Below, one piece after another: positions 39,927 to 51,282 of a stretch of 64,000 nucleotides of DNA. The notes under the pieces were generated by a model. The model did no database searches. It was not told where the DNA came from and worked only from the letters and a program-made list of their open reading frames with translations. Position 1 is the first letter of the stretch. Each line of letters starts with the position of its first letter. A program made the position numbers and the translations under genes. Location of the stretch: NCBI RefSeq assembly GCF_963678635.1, contig NC_087068.1, positions 33,241,436 to 33,305,435 on the forward strand, read 5' to 3'. The DNA is from Symsagittifera roscoffensis (lineage: Eukaryota > Xenacoelomorpha > Acoela > Convolutidae).

Positions 39927-40244
39927 TTTGTTTTTTTTTACAAGCTTCATTCACAGTGAGAAAAAGTCTAACACAGTCTATAGAATAAATAGTTTCTCAA
40001 GTGTCAGAAGCAACAATAACGAGACAAACAGTGAAAAAATAGAAAAAATATCATGAAATTTTTGCAACATTGTAACTTTGCCAAGATCTGAAGTAAGTTT
40101 TGTTGCGCAAACGGTAGTAATTCTAATTTTACTAACTTTCTGCATTCTCAAACTTTCTTTCACTAAATTAAGTTGCGAAGAAACGTCAGTTTGGTTCTCG
40201 ATTTTATCAGGCTTGGTTGGTTACGTACTACCAAACCCAAGGAT

Positions 40245-40702
40245 ATGAATAAAGTGATTGATACTTCGACAGGAAATTTCAAGGCGATAGTGGGACCTTC
40301 AGGATCCGGGAAAACCGAGTTTATTTTGAAATTTTGATGGGAAATACTTTTTACCTTAAATTTGGAACCGTTCTATATCTTTACACAGAGATGCAACCTG
40401 CATTCTCAGAAAAAGTGTCTTCTCGCGAAGTGAATGTGAAGTTCATGAAATTCGACGGATTCAAATCTGTGAGAAAATGTTCTTCTAGTTTTCGATGATT
40501 CATGTGAAGACATCTATAATGACAAGGAATTTTTTAGGTTAGCGACAGCGGATAGACATACAGTGATAGATGTAATATATGTTAAGCATATTTGTTTCAA
40601 CAAAGTCGATGGTCGCGTGCGATTGATTTGAACTATTCACACATCAACCTTTTCAAATCGCCTCGTGACGTTCAGCAAGTATATCTTTTAGGAAGACAAT
40701 TG
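40245..40702 (+). pseudogene. Maverick packaging ATPase (FtsK/A32 type), broken, copy 1
   Basis: From ATG 40245 the frame gives GPSGSGKTEF (Walker A) but stops at 40335-40337. In another frame, near 40478, comes LLVFDDSCEDIY (Walker B), then ATADRH and IYVKH; after a further shift near 40625 follow LFKSPRDVQQ and LLGRQL. This order of motifs is that of the genome-packaging ATPase of Polintons and related viruses. At least two frameshifts destroy it. Same lesions in the copy at 46014-46471. Confidence 0.75.
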
Positions 40703-40730
40703 AAAGTAGTATATGTTGGGGCAGTTTAGC

Positions 40731-41060
40731 GGGGGGGGGGGGTGCTGACCCCCATGTTTTAACATAGGCTATAGAGTATCCGGTCAGCACCCTATGTATT
40801 AAGATAGGCTATAGATTTTCCAATGTATTAGGATAGGGAATAGGTTTCCCAATGCATTAAGATACGAGGTTTCAGATGGTAAGTTTCAGATGGTAAGTTT
40901 CAGAAAATTTTTTAGCCTTTCTTACAGTGAAATTAGTCTGAAGACCCACATGTATTAAGATAGGGAATAGAGCATCCGGTCTTCAAGCTATGTATTAAGA
41001 CTGGGTTAGAGTCTACAATGTATTAAGATAGGGAATACCGATGGTAAGGTTTCAGTGTGA
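40731..41060. repeat. Poly-G tract, inverted repeat and ATGTATTAAGATAGG minisatellite, copy 1
   Basis: Twelve G (40731-40742) run into GGTGCTGACC (40741-40750), which pairs with GGTCAGCACC (40782-40791). About seven degenerate units of 'atgtattaagatagg..tag' follow. Repeated at about 46500-46830. Confidence 0.7.
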
Positions 41061-43990
41061 TGGTAAGAGAAAGAAAAACGAAAGTTTTTTGGTTTTTGTT
41101 TATTTTTTCGCAAAATTTTTGGCGCGCGTTATCTAATTGTGAACAATTAATTGTTAATTACGTGTAGAATTAAGGTTTTGTATATAGTTTTTTTGGTGCA
41201 TGGTTGGTCAATGGTATGAGTTTTTGTGCAAAAACTTGGAATTTTTATCAAATTAAAATTTTTTCGAAAAAATTCAGAACACGATAAGATTAGCTATTAT
41301 TTGACCAAATTTTTTTAGATAATCCTACTTTCTATCTAATTGAAACAATAATCTTACTTTCTCTATAATTGAAACAATTCTGAAACCTGCAGAAACTTTG
41401 AAAAAATTCAAATTTTTTGAGAAAAAAATGCAAAAATTTCAAGTATTCGGAAAAAATTGCAAAAATTTCAAGTATTTGGAACAAACTGCAAACTTTTGGA
41501 AAAAATTGCAGAAATCTCATAATTTTGGTTAATGTATTGTTGTTTTTGATCTAATTTTAAACGAACTTTTACGTATTGATTTTAAAAATAAGCTGAGACT
41601 GTATTTTAATTGGCATTATGTTGAGACAATGATACAAAATTTTGAATAAAAAAATGACTTTTTCCACAGTTTTTTCTCAAAATACTGAAATACAATGAAG
41701 TTTACCTTAATTTGAGCTAAATTCTTGGTTATACAATGCTCTAAACACTGAAAAGAAGGTTCATAATAGCAGAATCAATATTGAAACTTCCGGAAAACAG
41801 TGGAATTAGTCGTAATTTTTGTGAAGGTAAAATGAAAATTAATCAAATTAATATGAAATTTTCCATTTCGAACCTTTTATTTTGGTTTTTAACTGTTTGC
41901 TTTTGTCCAGTTCAGGGATTATTTTTAGGAATCTCAATTCAAATGAACAATAAGGGCAATATTCTATGAAATTTCTAAGTCAAACTCGATGATTCAACTC
42001 CTCCTCATTTTTTTCTCATTGAATTACCCAAATTTGTACAAAAATTACAACTTGTGAGAAATTTTTTATGTTAAAAATTAGAAATTTCAGATTATTGATA
42101 AAAAATGAACAGTTTATTGCTAAAATTATTTAAAATGGGATTAATGTTTCTTAAAAAATTATCCGATATTGGCTCATATTCAACAAAAACTTCTTCATAA
42201 CTGATGATTATCTCTCTGTTGCTTCTGCAACATAAATTTTAAGAATTTCCATAGAGTTTTTCCATGTTTTAAAGTTATTCTTGCTTTCTGTTTAATACAT
42301 GTTTTCGCTATTGAACACACTTTACTAGAAAATTTAGTCAAAACTGGAGAATTTAGGAGGAAAATAGTATCAATTGAACGAACAATTTGCTGGCAGAGAT
42401 GAAATTAGAACTGATACCGTATGATTATTACAATAAAAAATGTTAATATCTTCCTCAAGGTTCCCCTTTTCAGTTGCTATCATACACTATTTAAGCAAAA
42501 ATACACATTTTGGGATCAATAGCTAGCAATTTTCTTGCAAAATAGTTATTAACTCGCTTTTTTTCTTAATTTATGACGGAAATTTTCTCAAAAATATCCA
42601 AGTGAGAAAGAATTGGTGCTAGTTAAAGCATTCCAAAATTTATGTACAAAATGAGAATATAAAGGTGTATTTTTACGATCTAAGAACAAATTAGGAGCAG
42701 CTCTGTTAGTTATAATCTGAAAACCTCCGGAAATACGCAAGAGAACCTAGTTCCAAACATCTACAATATAAAAACTTCTGAAAGAGCGAGTCTCAAAAAA
42801 TTGATTTAGCAAAGCAAATCAAGGTGCAAACTGGAATAGTTGTGTAATTTTCAAATTTTTATTAAGAAAAAAACTCTATGTAGTAAAAATGTAGTAATGT
42901 ATTGTTTATAGTGTTGTATATTATATGTAGTATTGTGTATGTATGTAGCAAGGAAAAGTAGATCTTGAAAGCAAGTTTTCGATTTATGTTTTATGTATCT
43001 TCATCCAAAAAGATGTCGAATTGGATTTGCTTCTCAAAAATTATCCTCAAAACATTTGATTTTTCATATAAAGTATCTAATATATCAAATGATAACAATT
43101 TTTTCTCAAGATATACTTTATAAGCTAAATTTTAGTAAAATTAGCTCAAATCTTCTAAGAAATAAATTGAGTTTCTATCTCATTTTTTGGCATTTTCTCA
43201 GTTTCTGCTTCATCTACTATCTACCAAATGAATCCAATTTGAGCAAATTTTTACTTGAAAATTGAATTTTAGATGGAAAAATGTATCGTTTCAACGAACG
43301 TTCAACAATCCGAAGCTGAATTAATACCATAAATCTTTTACTAAAAAGCATTACAGGATTTTCTCAACCTCATAACTGTATAATGCTGTTTTAAATCTGA
43401 ATTTCTATTTTAGACTAAATTTTTAATTGGAATGGTGTTTATCATTATCTTGAAACTTTCAAAGTTTAGCAAAATATACATTTTTTCCAGGTCATTTAAC
43501 AATTTCTTTTCTGAAATCATCAAAAAATTATTAGAAAAACATAATTCTTAATATGTCAAACCACATTATCTGCTTAAGAAGCTCTGCTCTATGAACACTT
43601 TTACAAGCACTAAACAGGGAAAACTTTAAACTAATAACTACAAAAAACCTTTCAATTAGTTGATGTTTTCCAAATACCCAAGTTTTACAATTTTTAGGCA
43701 AATACTTAAATACTCATTAGCATATGTTATGCACTTTACTACAAATTTATCACAACAAAGTCTCCGCAAGCTTGCAACCAAGGGAGTTTTTACTGTTGAT
43801 TAAAAGTTTTCGGATCGAGTTCCATGGAAATCTTCACGACGATTTGAACTCGATTTTTGCTGTCTTTAACATCAATCAAAACCTTTGAATAAAAAAAATA
43901 AATGAAAGTTCAGGTAATGTAATGAAAACACTGTATAATTACTGACTAGATTTGTTACAATTGCTGAGACTTTTCAGATTCAGTAAAAAC
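41061..43990. other. Long AT-rich non-coding part of the duplicated unit
   Basis: Nearly 3 kb without a convincing gene on either strand; ORFs of 60-90 codons (41332-41520, 41781-41969, 42993-43265) are low-complexity or T-rich and shift between copies. No DNA polymerase B motifs found. The second half recurs at 48063-49780 and 57574-59280. Confidence 0.5.
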
Positions 43991-44019
43991 TAATAATCAT
44001 AGTAATTTCTAAGTTTTTT

Positions 44020-44277
44020 TTAAAAAAAAAACTTAAAAATTTTACCTTCTCCTGAAGTGTGTTTGGAGTCTGTCTGCTGAGCACATAATTTAATATTGTG
44101 CTGAGAATGCTTCTTCTTGAAATGATTAGCGAGTTCCACGCTGCTATAAGTATAAAAATTACAGTTAGAACACTTCAAAACACCGCATGTTCTACGATGT
44201 CTTGATGCATCTTTGTTAGTGTATTCCCTGCCACATTCAAGACTTGCAACTCTTTCGTTTCTATTGAGTGAAGGCAT
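44020..44277 (-). CDS. Two-finger zinc-finger protein, copy 1 (one Cys lost)
   Basis: 85-aa frame. Copies 2 and 3 have C-x2-C...H-x4-C followed by C-x2-C...H-x4-H, that is two adjacent zinc fingers; here the first Cys is Ser, so finger 1 is probably damaged. A splice-donor-like AAG|GTAAAA occurs near codon 78, so the true protein may continue in another exon. A role in DNA binding and regulation of the transposon is likely. Confidence 0.6.
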   Translation of the reverse strand: MPSLNRNERVASLECGREYTNKDASRHRRTCGVLKCSNCNFYTYSSVELANHFKKKHSQHNIKLCAQQTDSKHTSGEGKIFKFFF

Positions 44278-44360
44278 CTCAATAGCAAAGAAAAATTAAA
44301 TGGGAGATTTAAAATGTACCAAATTTTTTTTAGATAAGGTGAGTTGAATAGCCTCAAAAA

Positions 44361-44682
44361 ATGAATAAAATAAATAGAAACAGCAAACTTATTAACCAAT
44401 TGTTTTTAACGAGAAAGAAAATTAGCATGGGTATGCTATTTGCCCTAGCTGAAATAAAAATCATCCAATCTAACCATGGAATTTTTAAAAGTATCAACCA
44501 ATCAGAATCGAGCATTAATTACAAGGAAACTTTTATCTTTTCTGATATCAACCAATCAGAATTGACCTTCAATAGTCATGTGATTTTCGACAATTTCAAT
44601 GTCCAACAATCAGAATTGAGCTTCAAAAGTCATGTAATTTTCAACAAATTCAGTGTCAACCTATCAGAATTATGCTTCAAAA
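44361..44682. repeat. 54-bp repeat with CCAAT-like motif, copy 1 (truncated)
   Basis: CAATCAG or CTATCAG recurs at 44499, 44553, 44607 and 44661, exactly 54 bp apart. The array is cut by the duplication junction at 44683. The 140-aa frame from 44361 is hybrid beyond that point. Confidence 0.75.
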
Positions 44683-44689
44683 CCATAAC

Positions 44690-45283
44690 TTTATCATTTA
44701 CTAGAGTGCTAAGCGAGGGATTAGTTGTGCTTAACGTGGAAGGCTTTCGTTGCAAGAAAAACGCCTTCGTGGTTAAAGAATAAGCAATAACAACTTCAGA
44801 CTACAGCGACCGACTCATTTTTTTTTACCTCCAGTGAATTTCAATATTTTACCAAAGCTCGAACAAAAAGCTTACAACTGGTTAACAAACTATTTTAAGG
44901 GTCTCCATTGGGAAAACGGTGATTACTTTTACATAAACTTGAATCAATTACTTCAGAGTTTTGTGTTGAGAAATCCCGGTGCCGTTTTTTACGCTAAAGG
45001 AAAAGAAAAGAGAGACTTTTTGGCCAAGTACTTGGACCGAAAGGTTGAAAACCTAGATGATTTGGGCTGTCCTCGAGTTGAAAACTTATATTTTAAAAAT
45101 TATCCAAGTTGCAATAGACATATACCTCATTACAACTCCAGGAATCATTGTGCCCTGGAGAAAACCAAGGTTTTTTATGGTTGGTTGAAAAATGACCAAC
45201 AGCGAGAGATCAGCGAAAGTGGAGACATACCTATAACCAAATTCAATGCTTTGTGCGTGGATGACTCCAGAGGGTGGTATTAA
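44690..45283 (+). pseudogene. Exonuclease-like Maverick gene, copy 2
   Basis: Better preserved than copy 1: one stop after the KKNAFVVKE segment (44781-44783) and one shift in the T-run near 44820, then a continuous frame of about 149 codons to 45283 with KGKEKxxFL, NLDDLGCP, spaced Cys/His and HCALEK. The Asn in VVLNVEGF replaces the Asp expected for catalysis in DEDD exonucleases; this is the same in both copies. Family call is inference. Confidence 0.45.
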
Positions 45284-45696
45284 AATTTCATTAACGAGAA
45301 TACAGCGTTTTGACTGCAGTGGCCAAATTGTTCAGAGGAAGGAGCAAGTAATAATTTCCGAGGAAGAGTTGTCTACGTTGAAGAGATTTTTTCCAGTTAT
45401 TGATCAATTTGTATACTTCCAGAGATTCAAAACTATCAGAAATGTTAGCCAGCAAGCGAGGAGTATATCTTCCCGAACTAGTCTTAGTGTCCAAACGTCA
45501 GCCAAGAGTTCGGATGGATCTAAACAGCAACGAATTTCCAGATCAGATTAAGACGATTGTGAAAGAGGATACTGTGAAGAAAATAATGCACTACGAAAAA
45601 ACTGCCAATATCCCAGCAAACTTTGTTTTAGAAATGCATGACATGAATGATAGAGATTTCACACGTTGTGAATTTTTATACTGTTCTCAATACTAA
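45246..45696 (+). pseudogene. Small PC4-like ORF with frameshift, copy 2
   Basis: Copy of 39476-39926 with a handful of changes. The first 37 nt overlap the end of the preceding frame. The PC4-like unit (residues about 8-48) and the second open frame (45400-45696) are both retained. Confidence 0.45.
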
Positions 45697-46013
45697 TTTG
45701 TTTTTTTTACAAGCTTCATTCACAGTGAGAAAAAGTCTAACACAGTCTATAGAATAAATAGTTTCTCAAGTGTCAGAAGCAACAATAACGAGACAAACAG
45801 TGAAAAAATAGAAAAAATATCATGAAATTTTTGCAACATTGTAACTTTGCCAAGATCTGAAGTAATTTTTGTTGCGCAAACGGTAGTAATTCTAATTTTA
45901 CTAACTTTCTGCATTCTCAAACTTTCTTTTACTAAATTAAGTTGCGAAGAAACGTCAGTTTGGTTCTCGATTTTATCAGGCTTGGTTGGTTACGTACTAC
46001 CAAACCCAAGGAT

Positions 46014-46471
46014 ATGAATAAAGTGATTGATACTTCGACAAGAAATTTCAAGGCGATAGTGGGACCTTCAGGATCCGGGAAAACCGAGTTTATTTTGAAA
46101 TTTTGATGGGAAATACTTTTTACCTTAAATTTGGAACCGTTCTATATATTTACACAGAGATGCAACCTGCATTCTCAGAAAAAGTGTCTTCTCGCGAAGT
46201 GAATGTGAAGTTCATGAAATTCGACGGATTCAAATCTGTGAGAAAATGTTCTTCTAGTTTTCGATGATTCATGTGAAGACATCTATAATGACAAGGAATT
46301 TATTAGGTTAGCGACAGCGGATAGACATACAGTGATAGATGTAATATATGTTAAGCATATTTGTTTCAACAAAGTCGATGGTCGCGTGCGATTGATTTGA
46401 ACTATTCACACATCAACCTTTTCAAATCGCCTCGTGACGTTCAGCAAGTATATCTTTTAGGAAGACAATTG
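46014..46471 (+). pseudogene. Maverick packaging ATPase, broken, copy 2
   Basis: Same Walker A, Walker B and C-terminal motifs and the same frameshifts as 40245-40702, so the gene was dead before the duplication. Confidence 0.75.
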
Positions 46472-46499
46472 AAAGTAGTATATGTTGGGGCAGTTTAGC

Positions 46500-46830
46500 G
46501 GGGGGGGGGGTGCTGACCCCCATGTATTAACATAGGCTATAGAGTATCCGGTCAGCACCCTATGTATTAAGATAGGCTATAGATTTTCCAATGTATTAGG
46601 ATAGGGAATAGGTTTCCCAATGTATTAAGATACGAGGTTTCAGATGGTAAGTTTCAGATGGTAAGTTTCAGAAAATTTTTTAGCCTATCTTACAGTGAAA
46701 TTAGTCTGAAGACCCACATGTATTAAGATAGGGAATAGAGCATCCGGTCTTCAAGCTATGTATTAGGATTGGGTATAGAGTCTACAATGTATTAAGATAG
46801 GGAATACCGATGGTAAGGTTTCAGTGTGAT
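46500..46830. repeat. Poly-G tract, inverted repeat and minisatellite, copy 2
   Basis: As at 40731-41060: G-run 46500-46510, GGTGCTGACC at 46509-46518 pairing with 46550-46559, then 'atgtattaagatagg' units. Confidence 0.7.
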
Positions 46831-49780
46831 GGTAAGAGAAAGAAAAACGAAAGTTTTTTGGTTTTTGTTTATTTTTTCGCAAAATTTTTGGCGCGCGTTA
46901 TCTAATTGGGAACAATTAATTGTTAATTACGTGTAGAATTAACGTTTTGTGTATAGTTTTTTTGGTGCATGGTTGGTCAATGGTAAGAGTTTTTGTGCAA
47001 AAACTTGGAATTTTTATCAAATTAAAATTTTTTCGAAAAAATTCAGAACACGATAAGATTAGCTATTATTTGACCAAATTTTTTAGATAATCCTACTTTC
47101 TATCTAAATGAAACAATAATCTCACTTTCTCTATAATTGAAACAATTCTGAAACCTGCAGAAACTTTGAAAAAATTCAAATTTTTTGAGAAAAAATTGCA
47201 AAAATTTCAAGTATTCGGAAAAAATTGCAAAAATTTCAAGTATTTGGAACAAACTGCAAATTTTTGGAAAAAATTGCAGAAATCTCATAATTTTGGTTAA
47301 TGTATTGTTGTTTTTGATCTAATTTTAAACGAACTTTTACGTATTGATTTTAAAAATAAGCTGAGACTGTATTTTAATTGGCATTATGTTGAGACAATGA
47401 TACAAAATTTTGAATAAAAAAATGACTTTTTCCACAGTTTTTTCTCAAAATACTGAAATACAATGAAGTTTACCTTAATTTGAGCTAAATACTTGGTTAT
47501 ACAATGCTCTAAACACTGAAAAGAAGGTTCATAGTAGCAGAATCAATATTGAAACTTCCGGAAAACAGTGGAATTAGTCGTAATTTTTGAGAAGGTAAAA
47601 TGAAAATTAATCAAATTAACATGAAATTTTCCATTTCGAACCTTTTATTTTGGTTTTTAACTGTTTGTTTTTGTCCAGTTCAGGGATTATTTTTAAGAAT
47701 CTCAATTCAAATGAACATTAAGGGCAATATTCTATGAAATTTCTAAGTCAAACTCGATGATTCAACTCCTCCTCATTTTTTTCTCATTGAATTACCCAAA
47801 TTTGTACAAAAATTACAACTTGTGAGAAATTTTTTATGTTAAAAATTAGAAATTTCAGATTATTGATAAAAAATGAACAGTTTATTGCTAAAATTGTTTA
47901 AAATGGGATTAATGTTTCTTAAAAAATTATCCGATATTGGCTCATATTCAACAAAAACTTCTTCATAACTGATGATTATCTCTCTGTTGCTTCTGCAACA
48001 TAAATTTTAAGAATTTCCGTAGAGTTTTTCCATGTTTTAAAGTTATTCTTGCTTTCTGTTTAATACATGTTTTCGCTATTGAACACACTTTACTAGAAAA
48101 TTTAGTCAAGACTGGAGAATTTAGGAGGAAAATAGTATCAATTGAACGAACAATTTGCTGGCAGAGATGAAATTAGAACTGATACCGTATGATTATTACA
48201 ATAAAAAATGTTAATATCTTCCTCAAGGTTCCCCTGTTCAGTTGATATCGTAAACTATTTAAGCAAAAATACACATTTTGGGATCAATAGCTAGCAATTT
48301 TCTTGCAAAATAGTTATTAACTCGCTTTTTTTCTTAATTTATGACGGAAATTTTCTCAAAAATATCCAAGTGAGAAAGAATTGGTGCTAGTTAAAGCATT
48401 CCAAAATATATGTACAAAATGAGAATATAAAGGTGTATTTTTACGATCTAAGAACAAATTAGGAGCAGCTCTGTTAGTTATAATCTGAAAACCTCCGGAA
48501 ATACGCAAGAGAACCTAGTTCCTAACATCTACAATATAAAAACTTCTGAAAGAGCGAGTCTCAAAAAATTGATTTAGCAAAGCAAATCAAGGTGCAAACT
48601 GGAACAGTTGTGTAATTTTCCAATTTTTATTAAGAAAAAAACTCTATGTAGTAAAAATGTAGTAATGTATTGTTTATAGTGTTGTATATTATATGTAGTA
48701 TTGTGTATGTATGTAGCAAGGAAAAGTAGATCTTGAAAGCAAGTTTTCGATTTATGTTTTATGTATCTTCATCCAAAAGATGTCGAATTGGATTTGCTTC
48801 TCAAAAATTATCCTCAAAACATTTGATTTTTCATATAAAGTATCTAATATATCAAATGATAACAATTTTTTCTCAAGATATACTTTATAAGCTAAATTTT
48901 AGTAAAATTAGCTCAAATCTTCTAAGAAATAAATTGAGTTTTTATCTCATTTTTTGGCATTTTCTCAGTTTCTGCTTCCCTACTATCTACCAAATGAATC
49001 CAATTTGAGCAAGTTTTTACTTGAAAATTGAATTTTAGATGGAAAAATGTATCGTTTCAACGAACGTTCAACAATCCGAAGCTGAATTAATACCATAAAT
49101 CCTTTACTAAAAAGCATTACAGGATTTTCTCAACCTCATAACTGTATAATGCTGTTTTAAATCTGAATTTCTATTTTAGACTAAATTTTTAGTTGGAATG
49201 GTGTTTATCATTATCTTGAAACTTTCAAAGTTTAGCAAAATATACATTTTTTCCAGGTCATTTATCAATTTCTTTTCTGAAATCATCAAAAAATTATTAG
49301 AAAAACATAATTCTTAATATGTCAAACCACATTATCTGCTTAAGAAGCTCTGCTCTATGAACACTTTTACAAGCACTAAACAAGGAAAACTTTAAACTAA
49401 TAACTAGAAAAAACCTTTCAATTAGTTGATGTTTTCCAAATAACCAAGTTTTACAATTTTTAGGCAAATACTTAAATACTCATTAGCATATGTTATGCAC
49501 TTTACTACAAATTTATCACAACAAAGTCTCCGCAAGCTTGCAACCAAGGGAGTTTTTACTGTTGATTAAAAGTTTTCGGATCGAGTTCCATGGAAAGCTT
49601 TACGACGATTTGAACTCGATTTTTGCTGTCTTTAACATCAATCAAAACCTTTGAATAAAAAAAATAAATGACAGTTCAGGTAATGTAATGAAAACACTGT
49701 ATAATTACTGACTAGATTTTTTACAATTGCTGAGACTTTTCAGATTCAGTAAAAACTAATAATCATAGTAATTTCTAAGT
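46831..49780. other. AT-rich non-coding region, copy 2
   Basis: Copy of 41061-43990; no gene found. Confidence 0.5.
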
Positions 49781-49786
49781 TTTTTT

Positions 49787-50044
49787 TTAAAAAAAAAACT
49801 TAAAAATTTTACCTTCTCCTGAAGTGTGTTTGGAGTCTGTCTGCTGAGCACATAATTTAATATTGTGCTGAGAATGCTTCTTCTTGAAATGATTAGCGAG
49901 TTCCTCGCTGCTATAAGTATAAAAATTACAGTTAGAACACTTCAAAACACCGCATGTTCTACGATGTCTTGATGCATCTTTGTTAGTGTATTCCCTGCCA
50001 CATTCAAGACATGCAACTCTTTCGTTTCTATTGAGTGAAGGCAT
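49787..50044 (-). CDS. Two-finger zinc-finger protein, copy 2
   Basis: 85-aa frame with a CCHC-like finger (C-x2-C..H-x4-C) and a C2H2 finger (C-x2-C..H-x4-H), both complete. A splice-donor-like site on the minus strand (GT at 49812-49811) suggests the coding exon is about 50044-49813 and that the remaining eight residues are intronic; no acceptor is certain. Small zinc-finger proteins of this kind are common in Polintons and may regulate or bind the element. The 54-bp CCAAT-type repeat lies upstream of its start, in the right place for a promoter. Confidence 0.65.
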   Translation of the reverse strand: MPSLNRNERVACLECGREYTNKDASRHRRTCGVLKCSNCNFYTYSSEELANHFKKKHSQHNIKLCAQQTDSKHTSGEGKIFKFFF

Positions 50045-50127
50045 CTCAATAGCAATGAAAAATTAAATGGGAGATATAAAATGTACCAAATTTTTTTTAG
50101 ATAAGGTGAGTTGAATAGCCTCAAAAA

Positions 50128-50547
50128 ATGAATAAAATAAATAAAAACAGCAAACTTATTAACCAATTGTTTTTAACGAGAAAGAAAATTAGCATGGGTA
50201 TGCTATTTAACCTAGCTGAAATAAAAATCATCCAAACTAACCATGGAACTTTTAAAAGTATCAATCAATCAGAATCGAGCATTAATTACAAGGAAACTTT
50301 TATCTTTTCTGATATCAACCAATCAGAATTGAGCTTCAATAGTCATGTGATTTTCGACAATTTCAATGTCCAACAATCAGAATTGAGCTTCAAAAGTCAT
50401 GTAATTTTCAACAAATTCAATGTCAACCTATCAGAATTATGCTTCAAAAGTCATGAAATTTTCAAGAAATTTAATGTCAAGCAATCAGAGTTGAGCTCTT
50501 CTTCTCATGAATTTTTCAACAATTTCTTTAAAGTTGGTAGATTTTGA
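50128..50547 (+). CDS. 139-codon frame made of 18-residue repeats
   Basis: After about 45 residues the frame consists of five tandem 18-residue units with the pattern QSELSFKSHxIFxxFNVx. The DNA underneath is the 54-bp repeat. The open frame might be a real repeat protein or a consequence of a repeat whose length is a multiple of three. Three copies of the region exist; copy 1 is truncated. No family recognised. Confidence 0.35.
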   Translation: MNKINKNSKLINQLFLTRKKISMGMLFNLAEIKIIQTNHGTFKSINQSESSINYKETFIFSDINQSELSFNSHVIFDNFNVQQSELSFKSHVIFNKFNVNLSELCFKSHEIFKKFNVKQSELSSSSHEFFNNFFKVGRF

Positions 50548-50588
50548 GGGTACTTTTACAGACATTATTTGTGTTAATAACCAATCAG
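50266..50588. repeat. 54-bp repeat with CAATCAG motif, copy 2
   Basis: CAATCAG (CTATCAG once) at 50266, 50320, 50374, 50428 and 50482, exactly 54 bp apart, and one more at 50582. Several units read CCAATCAGA, a CCAAT-box core. Located upstream of the minus-strand zinc-finger gene. Confidence 0.8.
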
Positions 50589-50742
50589 AATGAAGTAATC
50601 ACAGATTTTAAAAAACTTTGTAGATCAGAACCAGACTATGTTTATGAAACTTCTTAATCAATAAATTTTATTGAATTTTTCCAACATAACTAAGATTTGA
50701 AGTTTGATACCCTAGTGGGATAAATGAGATTTCTTGTCTAGT

Positions 50743-51282
50743 TTATATTGTTTTTTCCATATTCAATTCAAGTTTTGAAATTTCGATCAAAATTTTTTCG
50801 ATTTGTTCTATTTCTAACCAGTGAAAAAAGAAATTACCAAAATATACGTTTTTATCGTTTTCTTTTTGGTATATTGTAATATAAACAACCGGAAGTCTAT
50901 TAATTTTGGATAAACGATTAAAAGATATTCTGACAAATCTGGATTTTGTATTTGTATCAAATTCAAAATGTTCCTTATCTCCAATTTTTGTTTCGTAGGC
51001 TCTTCCATTGTTTTGTTTTTTACTGATCGACCACTCAATCTGAGTTAACTCTTCTAAATAAAAGCATTGTTGATAAATCTGACAGTACTCTTCTTTTTTG
51101 TAATCTCCTCTCCATCTTTTTAACAAAACTATTGAACTTTCTGTGTTTCTATACAAGTTAAAACTAATACAATCTCCATTAACTTCATCTGTCCACCACT
51201 CTTGTAGTTTTTTGTAGTAGTTCAATTTTAAAATCTGATAAATGTTCAATTCAGGCATTGAATAGGCTTTTGATGGAAACAT
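50743..51282 (-). CDS. PC4-like two-unit protein, copy 1 (179 aa)
   Basis: Unit 1 (about residues 38-88): strands, an aromatic strand (LLKRW), a gap, QQCFYLEELTQIEWSI. Unit 2 (about 114-172): VRISFN, PVVYITIY, a gap, FFFHWLEIEQIEKIL. The repeated order strand - strand with P-x-V-x-I - helix with E-x-x-Q-I/W is like the C-terminal domain of the PC4/p15 coactivator, which binds single-stranded DNA. The frame is intact in both copies (60264-60803 has one obvious residue change), while neighbouring structural genes are broken. Homologous to 37970-38539. Likely a DNA-binding replication or transcription factor of the element. Confidence 0.65.
   Translation of the reverse strand: MFPSKAYSMPELNIYQILKLNYYKKLQEWWTDEVNGDCISFNLYRNTESSIVLLKRWRGDYKKEEYCQIYQQCFYLEELTQIEWSISKKQNNGRAYETKIGDKEHFEFDTNTKSRFVRISFNRLSKINRLPVVYITIYQKENDKNVYFGNFFFHWLEIEQIEKILIEISKLELNMEKTI

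Larger units (their letters stand above)
38911..44682. repeat. Tandem duplication, copy 1 (5.77 kb)
   Basis: From 'ccataactttatcatt' at 38911 the sequence recurs from 44683 with about 1-2 percent differences by eye and a few indels. The junction at 44683 cuts the 54-bp repeat after '..cttcaaaa'; both edges share 'aaaacc', consistent with a short-homology joint. Confidence 0.85.

Noticed and set aside
42993..43265. 90-aa hydrophobic ORF in the AT-rich region (and copies at 48733 and 58254)
   Set aside because: T-rich sequence gives hydrophobic residues by default; the start and end of the frame change between copies.
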